Shown: positions 7,137-15,899, counted from the first letter of the stretch. The stretch is 64,000 nt of DNA from JAJEFO01 sp965208685 (GCA_965208685.1 CBDBPL010000007.1:3906001-3970000), one strand, 5' to 3'. Translations and numbers: made by a program. Notes: generated by a model not told the origin, from the letters alone.

Positions 7137-8789
7137 ATGGAAATGCGACATGCCGGGCGCCTTCTCGTCGAATGCCTTGAGGTGCTTGGAGCGAAGCACG
7201 TGTTCGGCGTGCCGGGAGAGTCATACCTTTCGGTGCTCGACGGGATGTTCCAGTCGCCGATCACGTTCGTGAACTCCCGGAACGAGGGCGGCGCAGGCTT
7301 CATGGCCGCCGCCTACGGAAAGCTGACGGGCCGGCCCGGCCTCTGCTTCGTGACACGCGGGCCTGGCGCCACCAACGCCTCGATCGGGGTTCACACCGCG
7401 ATGCAGGACAGTTCGCCAATGATCCTCTTTGTCGGGCAGATCGAGACGACGGCCCGCGAGCGCGAAGTGTTCCAGGAGGTCGACTACCGTGCCTTCTTCG
7501 GGAACCTGGCAAAGTGGGCAACGGAGATCGAGCATGTCGAGCGCATTCCGGAAACCGTCTCGCGCGCCTGGTCGACGGCGCTTTCGGGTCGTCCCGGCCC
7601 CGTGGTCGTGGCATTGCCGGAGAACGTCCTGGCTGCCGACACGGACGTCGCCCCGATAGCCCGCACGCCCGCACTGCCTGCGCCTTCCCCGTCCAGCGAC
7701 ATCATTTGCGAGATTCGGACTGCCCTTGAGAAGGCCGCGCAGCCAGTCATCCTTGTCGGGGGCGGTGGCTGGACGTCGTCCGGCAAGGACGCCCTTGCGC
7801 GCTTTGCCCAAGGCGCGGACATTCCGGTGGTGACGGCATTCCGGTTCCAGGACCTCCACGACAACACGCTGGACACATATGCAGGCGAAGCCGGGGTCGG
7901 CATGCTGCCGGAGGTCAGGGAGACGCTTGCGAGCTCCGACCTCGTTCTCGCGCTCAACGTGCGCTTCGGTGAAATGACGACGGACAACTACGCGCTGTTC
8001 GAGCTTCCGGACATGCGCCAGACGTTGATCCACGCACATCCTTCCTCCGCGGAGATCGGGAAGATATACCAGCCCGACATCGCGGTGCAGTCATGCCCGA
8101 ACGCCCTTGCCCGTGCGCTGGCGGAAATCCCGGTCAAGGCAAGCTGGTCCGGCTGGAGGCAGGCCGCGCGTCATAGGTACGAGGCGACCTTCGACCTGCC
8201 GATCATGCCCGGCCCGGTGAACATGGTCGAGGTTGTGCGGCACCTGCAGGACAGGCTCGACGACGACGCGATTCTCACCAACGGCGCCGGAAACTTCTCG
8301 ATCTGGCACGGCAAGTATTTCCGCTACGGCGCCGGCCATCGTCTCCTGGCCCCGCAGTCCGGGGCGATGGGCTACGGACTGCCCGCCGCGGTCATGGCCA
8401 AGATCGTTCACCCCGAGCGACAGGTCGTCTGCTTTGCCGGCGACGGCGACTTCCAGATGAACTGCCCCGAACTCGGCACGGCGATGCAGACGGGCGCGGC
8501 GCCGGTGATTCTCGTCCTGAACAACAAGAGCTACGGCACCATCCGGATGCACCAGGAGCGGCACTTTCCGCTCCGGGTGTCGGGCACGGAACTCGCGAAT
8601 CCGGATTTCGCGCATCTCGCCCGGGCTTACGGGATGCTGGGCGAGAGAGTCGCGCGAACGGCGGATTTCGCGCCTGCCTTCGAGCGTGCCCTTGCCAGCC
8701 CCACGGGCGCATTGCTTGAAATCCCGATCGCGACCGAAGCGCTGACGCCTCACCTTACGATTGCCGATCTTCAAGCAACTTCGGACTGA
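7137..8789 (+). CDS. Acetolactate synthase-like thiamine diphosphate enzyme
   Basis: A 550-residue ThDP-dependent enzyme of the acetohydroxyacid synthase large-subunit fold. The catalytic glutamate is E50 (NSRNEGGAG), the central FAD/NAD-like domain lies around residues 190-330, and the ThDP-Mg motif GDGDFQMNCPELG...LNNKSYG lies near residues 434-461. The chosen ATG has GGGAG six bases upstream; earlier in-frame starts fall in the iscB left end. It is divergent from soeABC, now separated by the iscB insertion. No small regulatory subunit is adjacent, which suggests a catabolic or specialised 2-oxoacid enzyme rather than the branched-chain pathway enzyme. It does not show the N-terminal features of sulfoacetaldehyde acetyltransferase. 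Substrate unknown. Confidence 0.85.
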   Translation: MEMRHAGRLLVECLEVLGAKHVFGVPGESYLSVLDGMFQSPITFVNSRNEGGAGFMAAAYGKLTGRPGLCFVTRGPGATNASIGVHTAMQDSSPMILFVGQIETTAREREVFQEVDYRAFFGNLAKWATEIEHVERIPETVSRAWSTALSGRPGPVVVALPENVLAADTDVAPIARTPALPAPSPSSDIICEIRTALEKAAQPVILVGGGGWTSSGKDALARFAQGADIPVVTAFRFQDLHDNTLDTYAGEAGVGMLPEVRETLASSDLVLALNVRFGEMTTDNYALFELPDMRQTLIHAHPSSAEIGKIYQPDIAVQSCPNALARALAEIPVKASWSGWRQAARHRYEATFDLPIMPGPVNMVEVVRHLQDRLDDDAILTNGAGNFSIWHGKYFRYGAGHRLLAPQSGAMGYGLPAAVMAKIVHPERQVVCFAGDGDFQMNCPELGTAMQTGAAPVILVLNNKSYGTIRMHQERHFPLRVSGTELANPDFAHLARAYGMLGERVARTADFAPAFERALASPTGALLEIPIATEALTPHLTIADLQATSD

Positions 8790-9322
8790 CCGGCTGCGAC
8801 GGAGTCCTGCGGACGCCAAGTCGCCGCTCCATGACGTCAGCCCCACCCGCCTCGACCTGTTCGATGGGCTGCGACGAGCAGGCTTGCCCGTTGCCGTCCT
8901 CTCGGGCGGCGGGACAACGCTGAGACGGCCGGCTCCGGTTACTGCCGAAGACTTGGATGCCGCGCGCCTGGCCTGGAGGCGACTAGGCTAGGGCCGACAT
9001 CCGGCAGCATTGAACTTTGGCATCAGTCTCGCCTGCGCATTCGCCTTGGAGACTGCTGAGCCGCTTCTGTACAAGGGCAGTGATTTGCCAACACCGACAT
9101 TCTGGCAGCGATACCACCCACATTTGGGCATGCTGGCACTTCGAGCTGACGAGGTTCGCAGGTTGTCACAGGTCACTTGATCAATCGCGTGAGCATGGCC
9201 GCTCATCGCCGGACATCAACTCTGCACGAACCGGCTTGAATCCTGCCGTAGAAATTCGCAACGAACGCAACATTTTGCGCATTCGCCCTTGAACAATACA
9301 GGAACATCCAGTAGGTTCCGGT
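8790..9322. other. 533-bp stretch with no supportable gene
   Basis: Lies between the ThDP enzyme and the IS607-type element. A short plus-strand open stretch near 8850-8991 contains LRRAGLPVAVLSGGGT, vaguely like the SGGGT segment of D-threonine aldolases, and could be a remnant, but the match is too short to call. A promoter-like pair (TTGAAC at 9289, TAGGTT at 9312, 17-bp spacer) precedes tnpA. Confidence 0.4.
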
Positions 9323-9889
9323 ATGTGGATGACAACGACACGCATCGCAAGACGCGAAAGTGTAACTTCACAGACCGTCCGGCGCTGGATCGAGGGAGGG
9401 CGACATCAACGATTTGAGCGGACACCCGGAGGACATTGCTGGGTCCGGGTTCCTGTCGATCCCGGCACCTTCCTCTGCGCCCGCGTGTCCGGCGCCAGGC
9501 AGGAGCCGTCCCTTGGCACCCGGGAGCGGCTCCTGCGGGAACGGCATCGCGACGGACACGTTGTCCGTGACGCTGGATCCGGATTCGATTTCAAGCGACG
9601 AGGCCTTGTCGCCCTACTGGAACGAGCCTTGCGCGGAGATGCAGTCCATCTGGTGGCTGCCACATCGGACCGCGTCACCCGGTCCGGCTACCCGCTCATC
9701 CGGCACGTCATCGAACTTTCGGGAGGAAGCGTCGAGCTTCTGGAAGAGGGCGATCTTCCCGACCGGTCCGGCGTCCGCCGCCTCGCTGCGGATCTCGCTT
9801 CCCTCCGAGACTCCCGTCACGGCAAGCGTCCTGGTCAAGGGCACGAGGAAGATCAGGGCCTACCCGAAGAACCCGGACCTGCTGCATGA
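9323..9889 (+). CDS. IS607-type serine recombinase (TnpA)
   Basis: A 188-residue protein with an N-terminal MerR-like helix-turn-helix (SQTVRRWIEGGRH, residues 1-45) followed by a small serine-recombinase domain. The catalytic serine lies in LCARVSGARQ, and the DxGSGFDFKRRGL and TSDRVTRSGYPLI motifs are those of IS607 TnpA. The length is close to the roughly 200 residues usual for the family. Its 3' end overlaps tnpB in another frame, as is common for this family. The enzyme excises and inserts the element through a double-strand serine-resolvase mechanism with little target specificity. The YxRVS tyrosine is replaced by cysteine. Confidence 0.8.
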   Translation: MWMTTTRIARRESVTSQTVRRWIEGGRHQRFERTPGGHCWVRVPVDPGTFLCARVSGARQEPSLGTRERLLRERHRDGHVVRDAGSGFDFKRRGLVALLERALRGDAVHLVAATSDRVTRSGYPLIRHVIELSGGSVELLEEGDLPDRSGVRRLAADLASLRDSRHGKRPGQGHEEDQGLPEEPGPAA

Positions 9890-10988
9890 GATGGTTCGCC
9901 AGCAGCGCCGCGCCTACAACCTGGCCGTCGCCTGCTTCCGGGAAGCCGACGAGGGCCACGTGGACCCCAAGGGACCGGACCTGAAGCAGACCGCGCTCCG
10001 CGCCACGATCCGGGAATGCGTCCGTGACGAAGTTAGCGAACGTGGCGGCACGTTCCGCTCCGCCGACTGCGACGAGGCGGTGAACGCAGCCTTCAGGACA
10101 CGGGACGCGGTCATTCGCAAACGGGAGGCGGGCCGGAAAGCCCGTCTTAATTTCCGGAGCCGCAAGCACGTGCGGCAGAGGATGATGGTCCAGAAGCTGT
10201 CAGGCGCGTTCGTCGCGCAGAACTTCGGCCTGGCGGAACCCATGCCCGACGAGGCGTGGAAGAAATTGACGACGATAGTGCTTGAGCGGGGGAGGTGGTT
10301 CATCTGCGCTCAGTTGCACATTGTCACGGTGGGGCAGGACGAAATCCAAGTCCGCTCCGCCGTGGCGCTTGACCCCGGCGTGCGGTCCTTCATGACCGCA
10401 TACGCGATGGACCACGCCGCCAGCTATGGAGATCGCTTTCATTCCGACAAGGTTTTTCCCCTTCTGCTGCGGCTTGACCGTTTGATCGGGCAACGGGCAA
10501 AGGCGAAGCATGACGAGTGGAAGCGTCATTTCCAGAAGCGGATCGACAAGTTGTTCATCCGTGTGCGCAACCTTGTGGACGACCTTCACAGACGTGTCGC
10601 CTACGACCTCGTTCAGACGTTTGACGTGATCCTGCTTCCGTCCTTCGAGACGAAGCAGATGAGTGCGAAAGACGATCGCAAGATCAGGTCGAAGACGGTT
10701 CGGTCGATGCTGGGCCTTGCCCATCACCGGTTCAGGCAGAAACTGGAATGGATGTGTCGGAAACACGGAAAGCGTCTTGTGGTCTGCAACGAGGCTTACA
10801 CGAGCAGGACGCGCTCATGGGACGGTTTCGTGAACGAGCATCTTGGCGGCGCGAAGACGGTCAGCGATGGCAGAATCGTTGTTGATCGGGACATGAACGG
10901 TGCGCGGGGCATCATGCTTCGTGCGCTCTACGGCAACTTGGGCCGTTTTCGGGCGGCGGGCGACGATGTTGCGCTCGTTGCGGAATAA
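9831..10988 (+). CDS. TnpB RNA-guided nuclease of the IS607-type element
   Basis: Family similarity begins near 9831 (VKGTRKIRAYPKNPD) and ends at 10988. RuvC residues are visible: D in VALDPGVRSFMTAY, E in LLPSFETKQM, D in VDRDMNGARGI. The usual four-cysteine zinc finger between the last two motifs is absent; the region reads YTSRTRSWDGF then LGGAKTV, as in the zinc-finger-less subgroup often found with IS607 recombinases. The start is uncertain. The only in-frame ATGs are at 9639, which would translate antisense-like sequence over tnpA, and 9891, which would lose the first conserved strand. The boundary given is where homology starts. A guide RNA would be expected at the 3' end, near 10900-11000. 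Confidence 0.8.
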   Translation: MVKGTRKIRAYPKNPDLLHEMVRQQRRAYNLAVACFREADEGHVDPKGPDLKQTALRATIRECVRDEVSERGGTFRSADCDEAVNAAFRTRDAVIRKREAGRKARLNFRSRKHVRQRMMVQKLSGAFVAQNFGLAEPMPDEAWKKLTTIVLERGRWFICAQLHIVTVGQDEIQVRSAVALDPGVRSFMTAYAMDHAASYGDRFHSDKVFPLLLRLDRLIGQRAKAKHDEWKRHFQKRIDKLFIRVRNLVDDLHRRVAYDLVQTFDVILLPSFETKQMSAKDDRKIRSKTVRSMLGLAHHRFRQKLEWMCRKHGKRLVVCNEAYTSRTRSWDGFVNEHLGGAKTVSDGRIVVDRDMNGARGIMLRALYGNLGRFRAAGDDVALVAE

Positions 10989-11004
10989 ACCAAGTGTCGA
11001 CCAG

Positions 11005-12069
11005 TTACTGACCCTTCCTCTTCAACGTATCCCCGAACTGGATCTGCGGCGTCAGCACCACACGGCGCCCCTCCGCGCCCTTGCCCTCTCCGTTTCGCTC
11101 CAAGACAATTTCCGCAGCCTTGCGTCCGGTCTCCCGGCGACCCGCATCCATGGTCGCCAGCCGGACCGAAATCCCGTCCAGAAACTCCGAGCCGTTGAAG
11201 CCCGCGAGGCCGATCTGGCCGGGCACGTCAATGCCTCTGTCCAGCAGGTACAGCAAGCCGCCTGCGCCGATCATGTCGTTGGAATAATAGATGAAGTCGA
11301 GGTCGGGACAGCGAGACAGGATGCATTCGGTCAATTCCCGCCCCTTGGAGAGCGACGAGCCGCCCTCGTAGAATTCCTGGACTGCGACTTCGATGCCTTC
11401 CTTCGCCAAGGCCTCGGTAAAGCCCTCGAACCTCTTTCGCGCACGGTGGTCCATCGGCATCTTGGTGCCCAGGAAGCCGATTCTTCGATATCCATAGCGT
11501 GCGATCTGCGCGGCCATTTCGCGCCCGGCCCGCCGATGGCTGATTCCGACAACCGAGTCGATGCACTCGCCGTCAGTGTCCATGATCTCGACCACCGGTA
11601 TGCCCGACGCGGCCAGCATGGCCCGAGAGGCGTCCGAATGCTCGAGCCCGGCGATGATGACTCCGGACGGCCGCCAGGACAGCATCTGGAACAGCACCTG
11701 TTCCTCCTTCTCCGGCAGGTAGTTGGTCACGCCAACGACCGATTGAAGCGGTGTCTCCTCCAGGGCCTCGGAAATTCCGGTCAGGACTTCCGGAAACACC
11801 ATGTTCGAAAGGCTTGGGATGATGACCGCCACCAGGTTGACCTGGTTCGACGCCAGAGCGCCAGCGATCCGGTTCGGCACGTAGCCGAGCTCCTTCGCTG
11901 CACGCAAGACCTTTTCCCGAGTTGCGTCCGAAACGTCCCCGCGGTTCCTCAAGACCCTGCTGACCGTCATTTCGGAAACTCCCGAAGCCGAGGACACGTC
12001 CTTAAGCGTCAATGGCCGCGCTTGCGTCCTGGAGTCCTTCGTCAACGGAATGACCTTGTCATCGCTCAT
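11005..12069 (-). CDS. LacI-family transcriptional regulator
   Basis: A 354-residue LacI/GalR-family repressor. The N-terminal helix-turn-helix lies at residues 20-66 (LTLKDVSSASGVSEMTVSRVLR, hinge GYVPNRIAGALASNQ), followed by a periplasmic-binding-protein-like effector domain. The architecture resembles gluconate or ketogluconate repressors of the GntR/IdnR branch. The stop lies 16 bases from the stop of the IS607 tnpB on the other strand, so the element may have landed beside, or clipped, the 3' end. No obvious target operon adjoins it; upstream lies tRNA-Arg. Effector unknown. Confidence 0.9.
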   Translation of the reverse strand: MSDDKVIPLTKDSRTQARPLTLKDVSSASGVSEMTVSRVLRNRGDVSDATREKVLRAAKELGYVPNRIAGALASNQVNLVAVIIPSLSNMVFPEVLTGISEALEETPLQSVVGVTNYLPEKEEQVLFQMLSWRPSGVIIAGLEHSDASRAMLAASGIPVVEIMDTDGECIDSVVGISHRRAGREMAAQIARYGYRRIGFLGTKMPMDHRARKRFEGFTEALAKEGIEVAVQEFYEGGSSLSKGRELTECILSRCPDLDFIYYSNDMIGAGGLLYLLDRGIDVPGQIGLAGFNGSEFLDGISVRLATMDAGRRETGRKAAEIVLERNGEGKGAEGRRVVLTPQIQFGDTLKRKGQ

Positions 12070-12166
12070 CTGATCGCCTCACCGCAATGGTCCTCGTGCC
12101 GCTGCCCGAAGGCAACGGCGCAAGCCGCTTGATCACGTCGCCAGAAAAGGAGAAAAGCGACGAAGC

Positions 12167-12242
12167 GGCCTCGTAGCTCAGAGGATAGAGCAACCGCCTC
12201 CTAAGCGGTAGGTCATAGGTTCGACTCCTATCGGGGCCGCCA
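12167..12242 (+). tRNA. tRNA-Arg (anticodon CCT)
   Basis: A complete 76-nt cloverleaf with encoded CCA. The acceptor stem GGCCTCG pairs with CGGGGCC, the D-arm is TAGCTCAGAGGATAGAGCA, the anticodon stem ACCGC/GCGGT holds loop CTCCTAA, and the T-arm is TAGGTTCGACTCCTA. Anticodon CCT reads AGG. No integrase or duplicated tRNA end is visible nearby. Confidence 0.97.
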
Positions 12243-12424
12243 TTCCCCTGACGATTCGCTGCCAGAACCGCGTGCACGCTGCCGGAGACACCGGGTCCCC
12301 CTGGAATTTCACGCAATTGCAATGCCAGCCCAAGGAAACGGAAACGCGGGGATGTCTCCCGATTCGCTGAAGCCCGCGTCCAGCGCCGTGCCTATGTCCG
12401 GTCGTTCGAATGCCGTGGGCCGCG

Positions 12425-13129
12425 TCAGGCCACTCGGATCGCATTCCGGTCGATGTCCAGCACGTAACCTTGCCTGGCGACGGTCTTGATCAGCAGTTCG
12501 GCCACGATCTGGTTGCCGAGGGCGTCTCTCAAGCGCTTGATCCGCGTGGCGCCGGAAGCTTCCTCGCAATCTTCCGGTTGCCGGCCGGAAATCACGGCCT
12601 CGATCTCGGCGCCGCTAAGGACCTCCCCGTCCATGCGCGCCTCCGCGAGAACGGAAATCGTCTCGACCGCAGCACTCGTCAGCTTGAACTCCATGTCATT
12701 GATGATCACGAAATTCCCTTCTCGATCTATCGTGAGCGAAGAAACCTGAATGCCCTGCCGCTCGATCATTCCGACCCGGCGATTGAGGAGCATGATCGTG
12801 GCGACAAAAGCGAGGCAAGCGACGAGGAGTCCGGTCGCAAAAAGCATGAGAACAAAAATCACGAGGCGATAGCCGGCGAGAACGTCGGAAAACGCGGTGC
12901 CTGACTGGGCGAGGACCTCGAGGAGCTTGATCTCCGCTTCCGAAGTCAGGTCCGCGTTGTCGATGAAGAGCCGTTCAACCCGGGCATTGAAGGCGTTCGC
13001 GTCGGGCAGGTTCAGCAAGAGAAACGCCCCCGCCCCGCCGAGTATCACGATGATCGCGACGACTCCAAGAACGACGGCGCGCGAAGCCGCGGCCCTCGCA
13101 TCAGAAGCGGAGGAAGTACTGTCCTGCAT
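12425..13129 (-). CDS. Membrane-anchored winged-helix protein, ToxR-like layout
   Basis: A 234-residue protein. Two hydrophobic segments (about residues 18-38 and 88-115) flank an extracytoplasmic loop of about 50 residues. The C-terminal part (about 140-234) ends in RIKRLRDALG and TVARQGYVLDIDR, resembling the recognition helix and wing of OmpR/PhoB-type effector domains. The start has an excellent Shine-Dalgarno (GGAGAGAGG). The architecture suggests a one-component membrane-bound transcription factor, though the wHTH sits at the C-terminus rather than the N-terminus as in ToxR. It overlaps by 29 bases an upstream secreted-protein gene that may supply its signal. Function inferred only. Confidence 0.6.
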   Translation of the reverse strand: MQDSTSSASDARAAASRAVVLGVVAIIVILGGAGAFLLLNLPDANAFNARVERLFIDNADLTSEAEIKLLEVLAQSGTAFSDVLAGYRLVIFVLMLFATGLLVACLAFVATIMLLNRRVGMIERQGIQVSSLTIDREGNFVIINDMEFKLTSAAVETISVLAEARMDGEVLSGAEIEAVISGRQPEDCEEASGATRIKRLRDALGNQIVAELLIKTVARQGYVLDIDRNAIRVA

Positions 13130-13394
13130 CCTCTCTCCTTTGCTCCAGCCCGCTGTCGTCAAACACCGACTGGACCTGCAGCAGCTTCCAGCCGGACGCT
13201 TTCAGCCTCTCCGCCACGTCGTGCAGCACCTCCTCCGACATGGTGCAAGGGATCGCGTCAACTCGAATCACCCCGTAGTGAAGCTTGAGCGGATTGTCGC
13301 GACTGGCCTTGTAGTCGGCATAGCAGGCAGCCTGCGCCTGCACTGCCGACCAAAGAAGTGCCGCGAAGGCGCCGATCAGGAAACGTGCATGCAT
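13101..13394 (-). CDS. Small secreted protein paired with the membrane winged-helix protein
   Basis: A 97-residue protein with a clear signal peptide (HARFLIGAFAALLWSAVQAQA) and a mature domain of about 75 residues with two cysteines (ACYADY and IPCTMSEE) that could form a disulfide. The ATG at 13394 is preferred over a GTG at 13415. Its 3' end overlaps the start of the downstream membrane winged-helix gene by 29 bases, so the two are probably co-expressed. I do not recognise the family. A periplasmic partner or ligand sensor for the membrane regulator is a guess from context. Confidence 0.6.
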   Translation of the reverse strand: MHARFLIGAFAALLWSAVQAQAACYADYKASRDNPLKLHYGVIRVDAIPCTMSEEVLHDVAERLKASGWKLLQVQSVFDDSGLEQRREDAGQYFLRF

Positions 13395-13564
13395 GCCGCC
13401 AATGTTCCCGCGCACCGACAGAAAATCAATAACATCCAGCCCTTGGTCGCCCGTTATCCCATATCAACGGTCCGATATTGGGTGTCAGGCGCGACATGTT
13501 CCACGCTGCAGTCATGACGCGGCAACGCACACCGCCGCACGGCATTCCAGTCTGGAGAACCCTC

Positions 13565-14080
13565 ATGACACACGCAAAGACCCGTACCGTCTCAACCGTC
13601 GTCGCGCTCGCCCTGACGCTCTCGCCGGCCCCGGCCACGGCCGATTCCGAGCACTTTGGCAAGATCCTTGCCGGCCTCGCGGTGTTTGGCCTGCTTGCCG
13701 CCGCGCTCGACGACATCGACGAACTGGAAAGTGCAGCCAAGACGCAAACACGCCGGGCAGGTCACGGGCACCACGGCCCCCGGCACCGCGACCACGCGTC
13801 CAAGAAATCCAAAGTGATAGACGGGCAGATTCTCTGGCGCAACGGGACGGGCGACCACGGCTACAGGAGCGCCCCCCTTCCCGACAAGTGCCGAAGGACC
13901 GTGATTTCCGGCGGCGGACATCGGACGGTCTATTCGGCAGCCTGCCTGGATCGGAGGTACCGACATGCGTCACGGCTGCCCTCAAGGTGCGAGCGCATCG
14001 TCCGCACCGTCCGCAGGGACCTGATCGTCTACGGCGCTCGCTGCCTGGCCCGCGACAACTGGCGTGTCCGCATGCGGTGA
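13565..14080 (+). CDS. Secreted basic protein of unknown function
   Basis: A 171-residue protein with an N-terminal signal peptide (VSTVVALALTLSPAPATA) and a further hydrophobic stretch (KILAGLAVFGLLAAAL) that may anchor it. A His-rich linker (GHGHHGPRHRDH) leads to a cysteine-containing basic C-terminal domain with repeats LPDKCRRT, VYSAACLDRRYRH, LPSRCERIV, VYGARCLARDN. The spacing suggests two copies of a disulfide-bonded unit, a pattern I associate with uncharacterised Rhodobacteraceae exported proteins. It is divergent from the membrane winged-helix pair, so it is a possible target of that regulator. Confidence 0.65.
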   Translation: MTHAKTRTVSTVVALALTLSPAPATADSEHFGKILAGLAVFGLLAAALDDIDELESAAKTQTRRAGHGHHGPRHRDHASKKSKVIDGQILWRNGTGDHGYRSAPLPDKCRRTVISGGGHRTVYSAACLDRRYRHASRLPSRCERIVRTVRRDLIVYGARCLARDNWRVRMR

Positions 14081-14115
14081 GGCGCCGCAGTCCCTGAAGG
14101 TCGGGCCGCCCGAGC

Positions 14116-15291
14116 CTACTGAAGATCCGAAAAGGCGCGCTCGATCCGTTCAATCGCGGACAGCAATGTCGGACGCGGCAGGGCCAGATTGAACCGCATG
14201 TGACCCGAGCCACCGGTTCCGAACTGGGTGCCGGGGCTCGGTGCCACCTTGGCGACGAGGAGACGTTCCAAGAGCTCTTCGTCGGACATGCCAAGGGCAG
14301 TGAAATCCACCCATGCCAGATACGTGGATGCCATCTCCATGACGTTGACGCCGGGCATGGCGGCAACGCGCCGGGCAAAGATGCGGAAATTCTCGGCAAG
14401 ATAGGCCCGCACCGCCTCGGACCAGTCGCCGCTCTGCGCGAAGGCCGCGGTCAGCATCGCCATGCCGAAGCGGTTGGGCGAGGACTCGCGGTCGGCCAGC
14501 ACCTTGTCGACGCGCGTCCGCATGTCCGGGTGCGGGGCAATGAGAAGTCCCGTCTCGCCGCCGGCAATGTTGAAGCCCTTGGAGGCGGCGGTCAGCACCA
14601 CCAGCCGGTCGAGATGCTCAGGCGCCGCCACGGCCGTTGGCACGAAATTCGCGCCAGGAAAAGCCAGATCCATGTGAATCTCGTCAGAGATCAGCACCAG
14701 GTCGTTTGCCTCGCAGAACCTTGCCAAGGCCCTGATTTCCTCCACCTCCCAAAGCCGTCCGCCCGGATTGTGCGGGGTGCAGAAGGTCACGACCCTCTCG
14801 CGGCCGGTCATGGATGACTGCAGGGCGTCCAGGTCCATGTGGAACCGGCCGTCTTCGACCTTCAACCGGCTTTCCACGATTTCCCGGCCCATGTTCCGCA
14901 CCTGGCGATAGAACGCGTGGTACACCGGAGAGAAGACGACAACGGAATCCCCGGGCTCGCTGAACGTCGCAAGCACGTCGCCAAAGCCGCTGACCACGCC
15001 GTGCGTATAGCGAACCCAGCCTGGATTGATGTCATTCCATCCGTGGCGGGACCTGTACCATTCAGCCACGGCCTCGCCGGTGGCGCCTGCACTTCCGAAA
15101 TACCCGCAGTACCCCAGGTCCACCTCGGCCTGCAGGGCCGCCCGGATGGCGGGTGCAGCAGGAAAGTCCATGTCCGCGACCCACATGGGGATGATCTCCG
15201 GATCATCCACGCCGAATGCCTGCTCAAGGTTGTCATACTTGGCCGAACGCGAACCGCGCAGCACGAGCTGTGTATCGAAATCGTGGGTCAT
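14116..15291 (-). CDS. PatB/MalY-type aminotransferase, probable cystathionine beta-lyase
   Basis: A 391-residue fold-type I PLP enzyme. The internal aldimine lysine lies in LTAASKGFNIAG and the PLP-phosphate region SDEIHMDL precedes it. MWVADMDFPAAPAI near the N-terminus is diagnostic of the PatB/MalY group. Family members cleave C-S bonds of cystathionine or cysteine conjugates, giving homocysteine or thiols plus pyruvate and ammonia, and some are moonlighting regulators. The start at 15291 was chosen because the upstream 23 codons are basic and lack homology. It is divergent from def, with 80 bases between starts. Confidence 0.87.
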   Translation of the reverse strand: MTHDFDTQLVLRGSRSAKYDNLEQAFGVDDPEIIPMWVADMDFPAAPAIRAALQAEVDLGYCGYFGSAGATGEAVAEWYRSRHGWNDINPGWVRYTHGVVSGFGDVLATFSEPGDSVVVFSPVYHAFYRQVRNMGREIVESRLKVEDGRFHMDLDALQSSMTGRERVVTFCTPHNPGGRLWEVEEIRALARFCEANDLVLISDEIHMDLAFPGANFVPTAVAAPEHLDRLVVLTAASKGFNIAGGETGLLIAPHPDMRTRVDKVLADRESSPNRFGMAMLTAAFAQSGDWSEAVRAYLAENFRIFARRVAAMPGVNVMEMASTYLAWVDFTALGMSDEELLERLLVAKVAPSPGTQFGTGGSGHMRFNLALPRPTLLSAIERIERAFSDLQ

Positions 15292-15371
15292 GCGTCGAAC
15301 TAACCAGTCTGGCACGAAGCTGCAAGCGAGGTCGGCTTGCCGCTGCTCCCGCCTTCTCATAGATGGAGCCC

Positions 15372-15893
15372 ATGGCCATTCGGGAAATTCTCATCCACCC
15401 GGACCCTCGCCTGAAGACGGTCGCAAATCCTGTCACCGATTTCGATGACGGGCTGCGCGTGCTTGCGGATGACATGCTCGAAACCATGTATGATGCACCC
15501 GGAATCGGGCTTGCCGCACCACAGGTCGGCGTATTGAAGCGGCTCCTGGTGATGGACTGCGTCAAGGAAGAGGATGCGCCGCCCAGACCGATGGTCCTGA
15601 TCAATCCCGAGGTGACCTGGATCTCGGACGACTGCTCCACGCACGAGGAAGGCTGCCTTTCGATTCCCGAGCAATTTGCCGAAATCGAACGACCTTCCGA
15701 GGTCGAAGTGACGTGGAACGACTTCGAAGGCAAGCAGGAGACCGAACGCTTCGAGGGCATCTGGGCAACCTGTGTCCAGCACGAGATCGACCATCTGAAC
15801 GGAAAGCTCTTCATCGACTACCTGAAGCCGCTGCGACGCCAGATGATCACCCGCAAGATGAAGAAGCTGAAACGCGAACAGGCGCGGACGTAG
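15372..15893 (+). CDS. def: Peptide deformylase
   Basis: A 173-residue peptide deformylase that removes the formyl group from nascent N-terminal methionine. All three metal and active-site motifs are intact: GIGLAAPQVG, EEGCLS, and QHEIDHLNG (HExxH). The ATG at 15372 has GGAG a few bases upstream; an in-frame ATG at 15363 is an alternative. It is followed after 6 bases by fmt, the usual def-fmt pair. Confidence 0.96.
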   Translation: MAIREILIHPDPRLKTVANPVTDFDDGLRVLADDMLETMYDAPGIGLAAPQVGVLKRLLVMDCVKEEDAPPRPMVLINPEVTWISDDCSTHEEGCLSIPEQFAEIERPSEVEVTWNDFEGKQETERFEGIWATCVQHEIDHLNGKLFIDYLKPLRRQMITRKMKKLKREQART

Positions 15894-15899
15894 AGCGAA

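Larger units (their letters stand above)
9323..10988 (+). mobile_element. IS607-type element (tnpA-tnpB)
   Basis: A serine recombinase gene overlapping a tnpB gene on the same strand is the diagnostic layout of IS607-family elements. These elements lack terminal inverted repeats, so exact ends cannot be read; the core genes are given. The right end lies within 16 bases of the 3' end of a convergent LacI-family gene. Confidence 0.75.

Noticed and set aside
7137..8789. Sulfoacetaldehyde acetyltransferase (Xsc) next to the sulfite dehydrogenase
   Set aside because: The position is tempting, but the N-terminus and length (550 aa) follow the acetolactate-synthase group rather than Xsc (about 590 aa).
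8845..8991. D-threonine aldolase remnant
   Set aside because: Only one short motif (LSGGGT) resembles the family; too little to support.
9289..9317. Promoter of the IS607-type element (TTGAAC, 17 bp, TAGGTT)
   Set aside because: The -10 is poor and would place the transcript start on the tnpA ATG; not strong enough to list as a feature.
12167..12242. tRNA-Arg as an integration site for the nearby accessory DNA
   Set aside because: No integrase gene and no second copy of the tRNA 3' end were seen.
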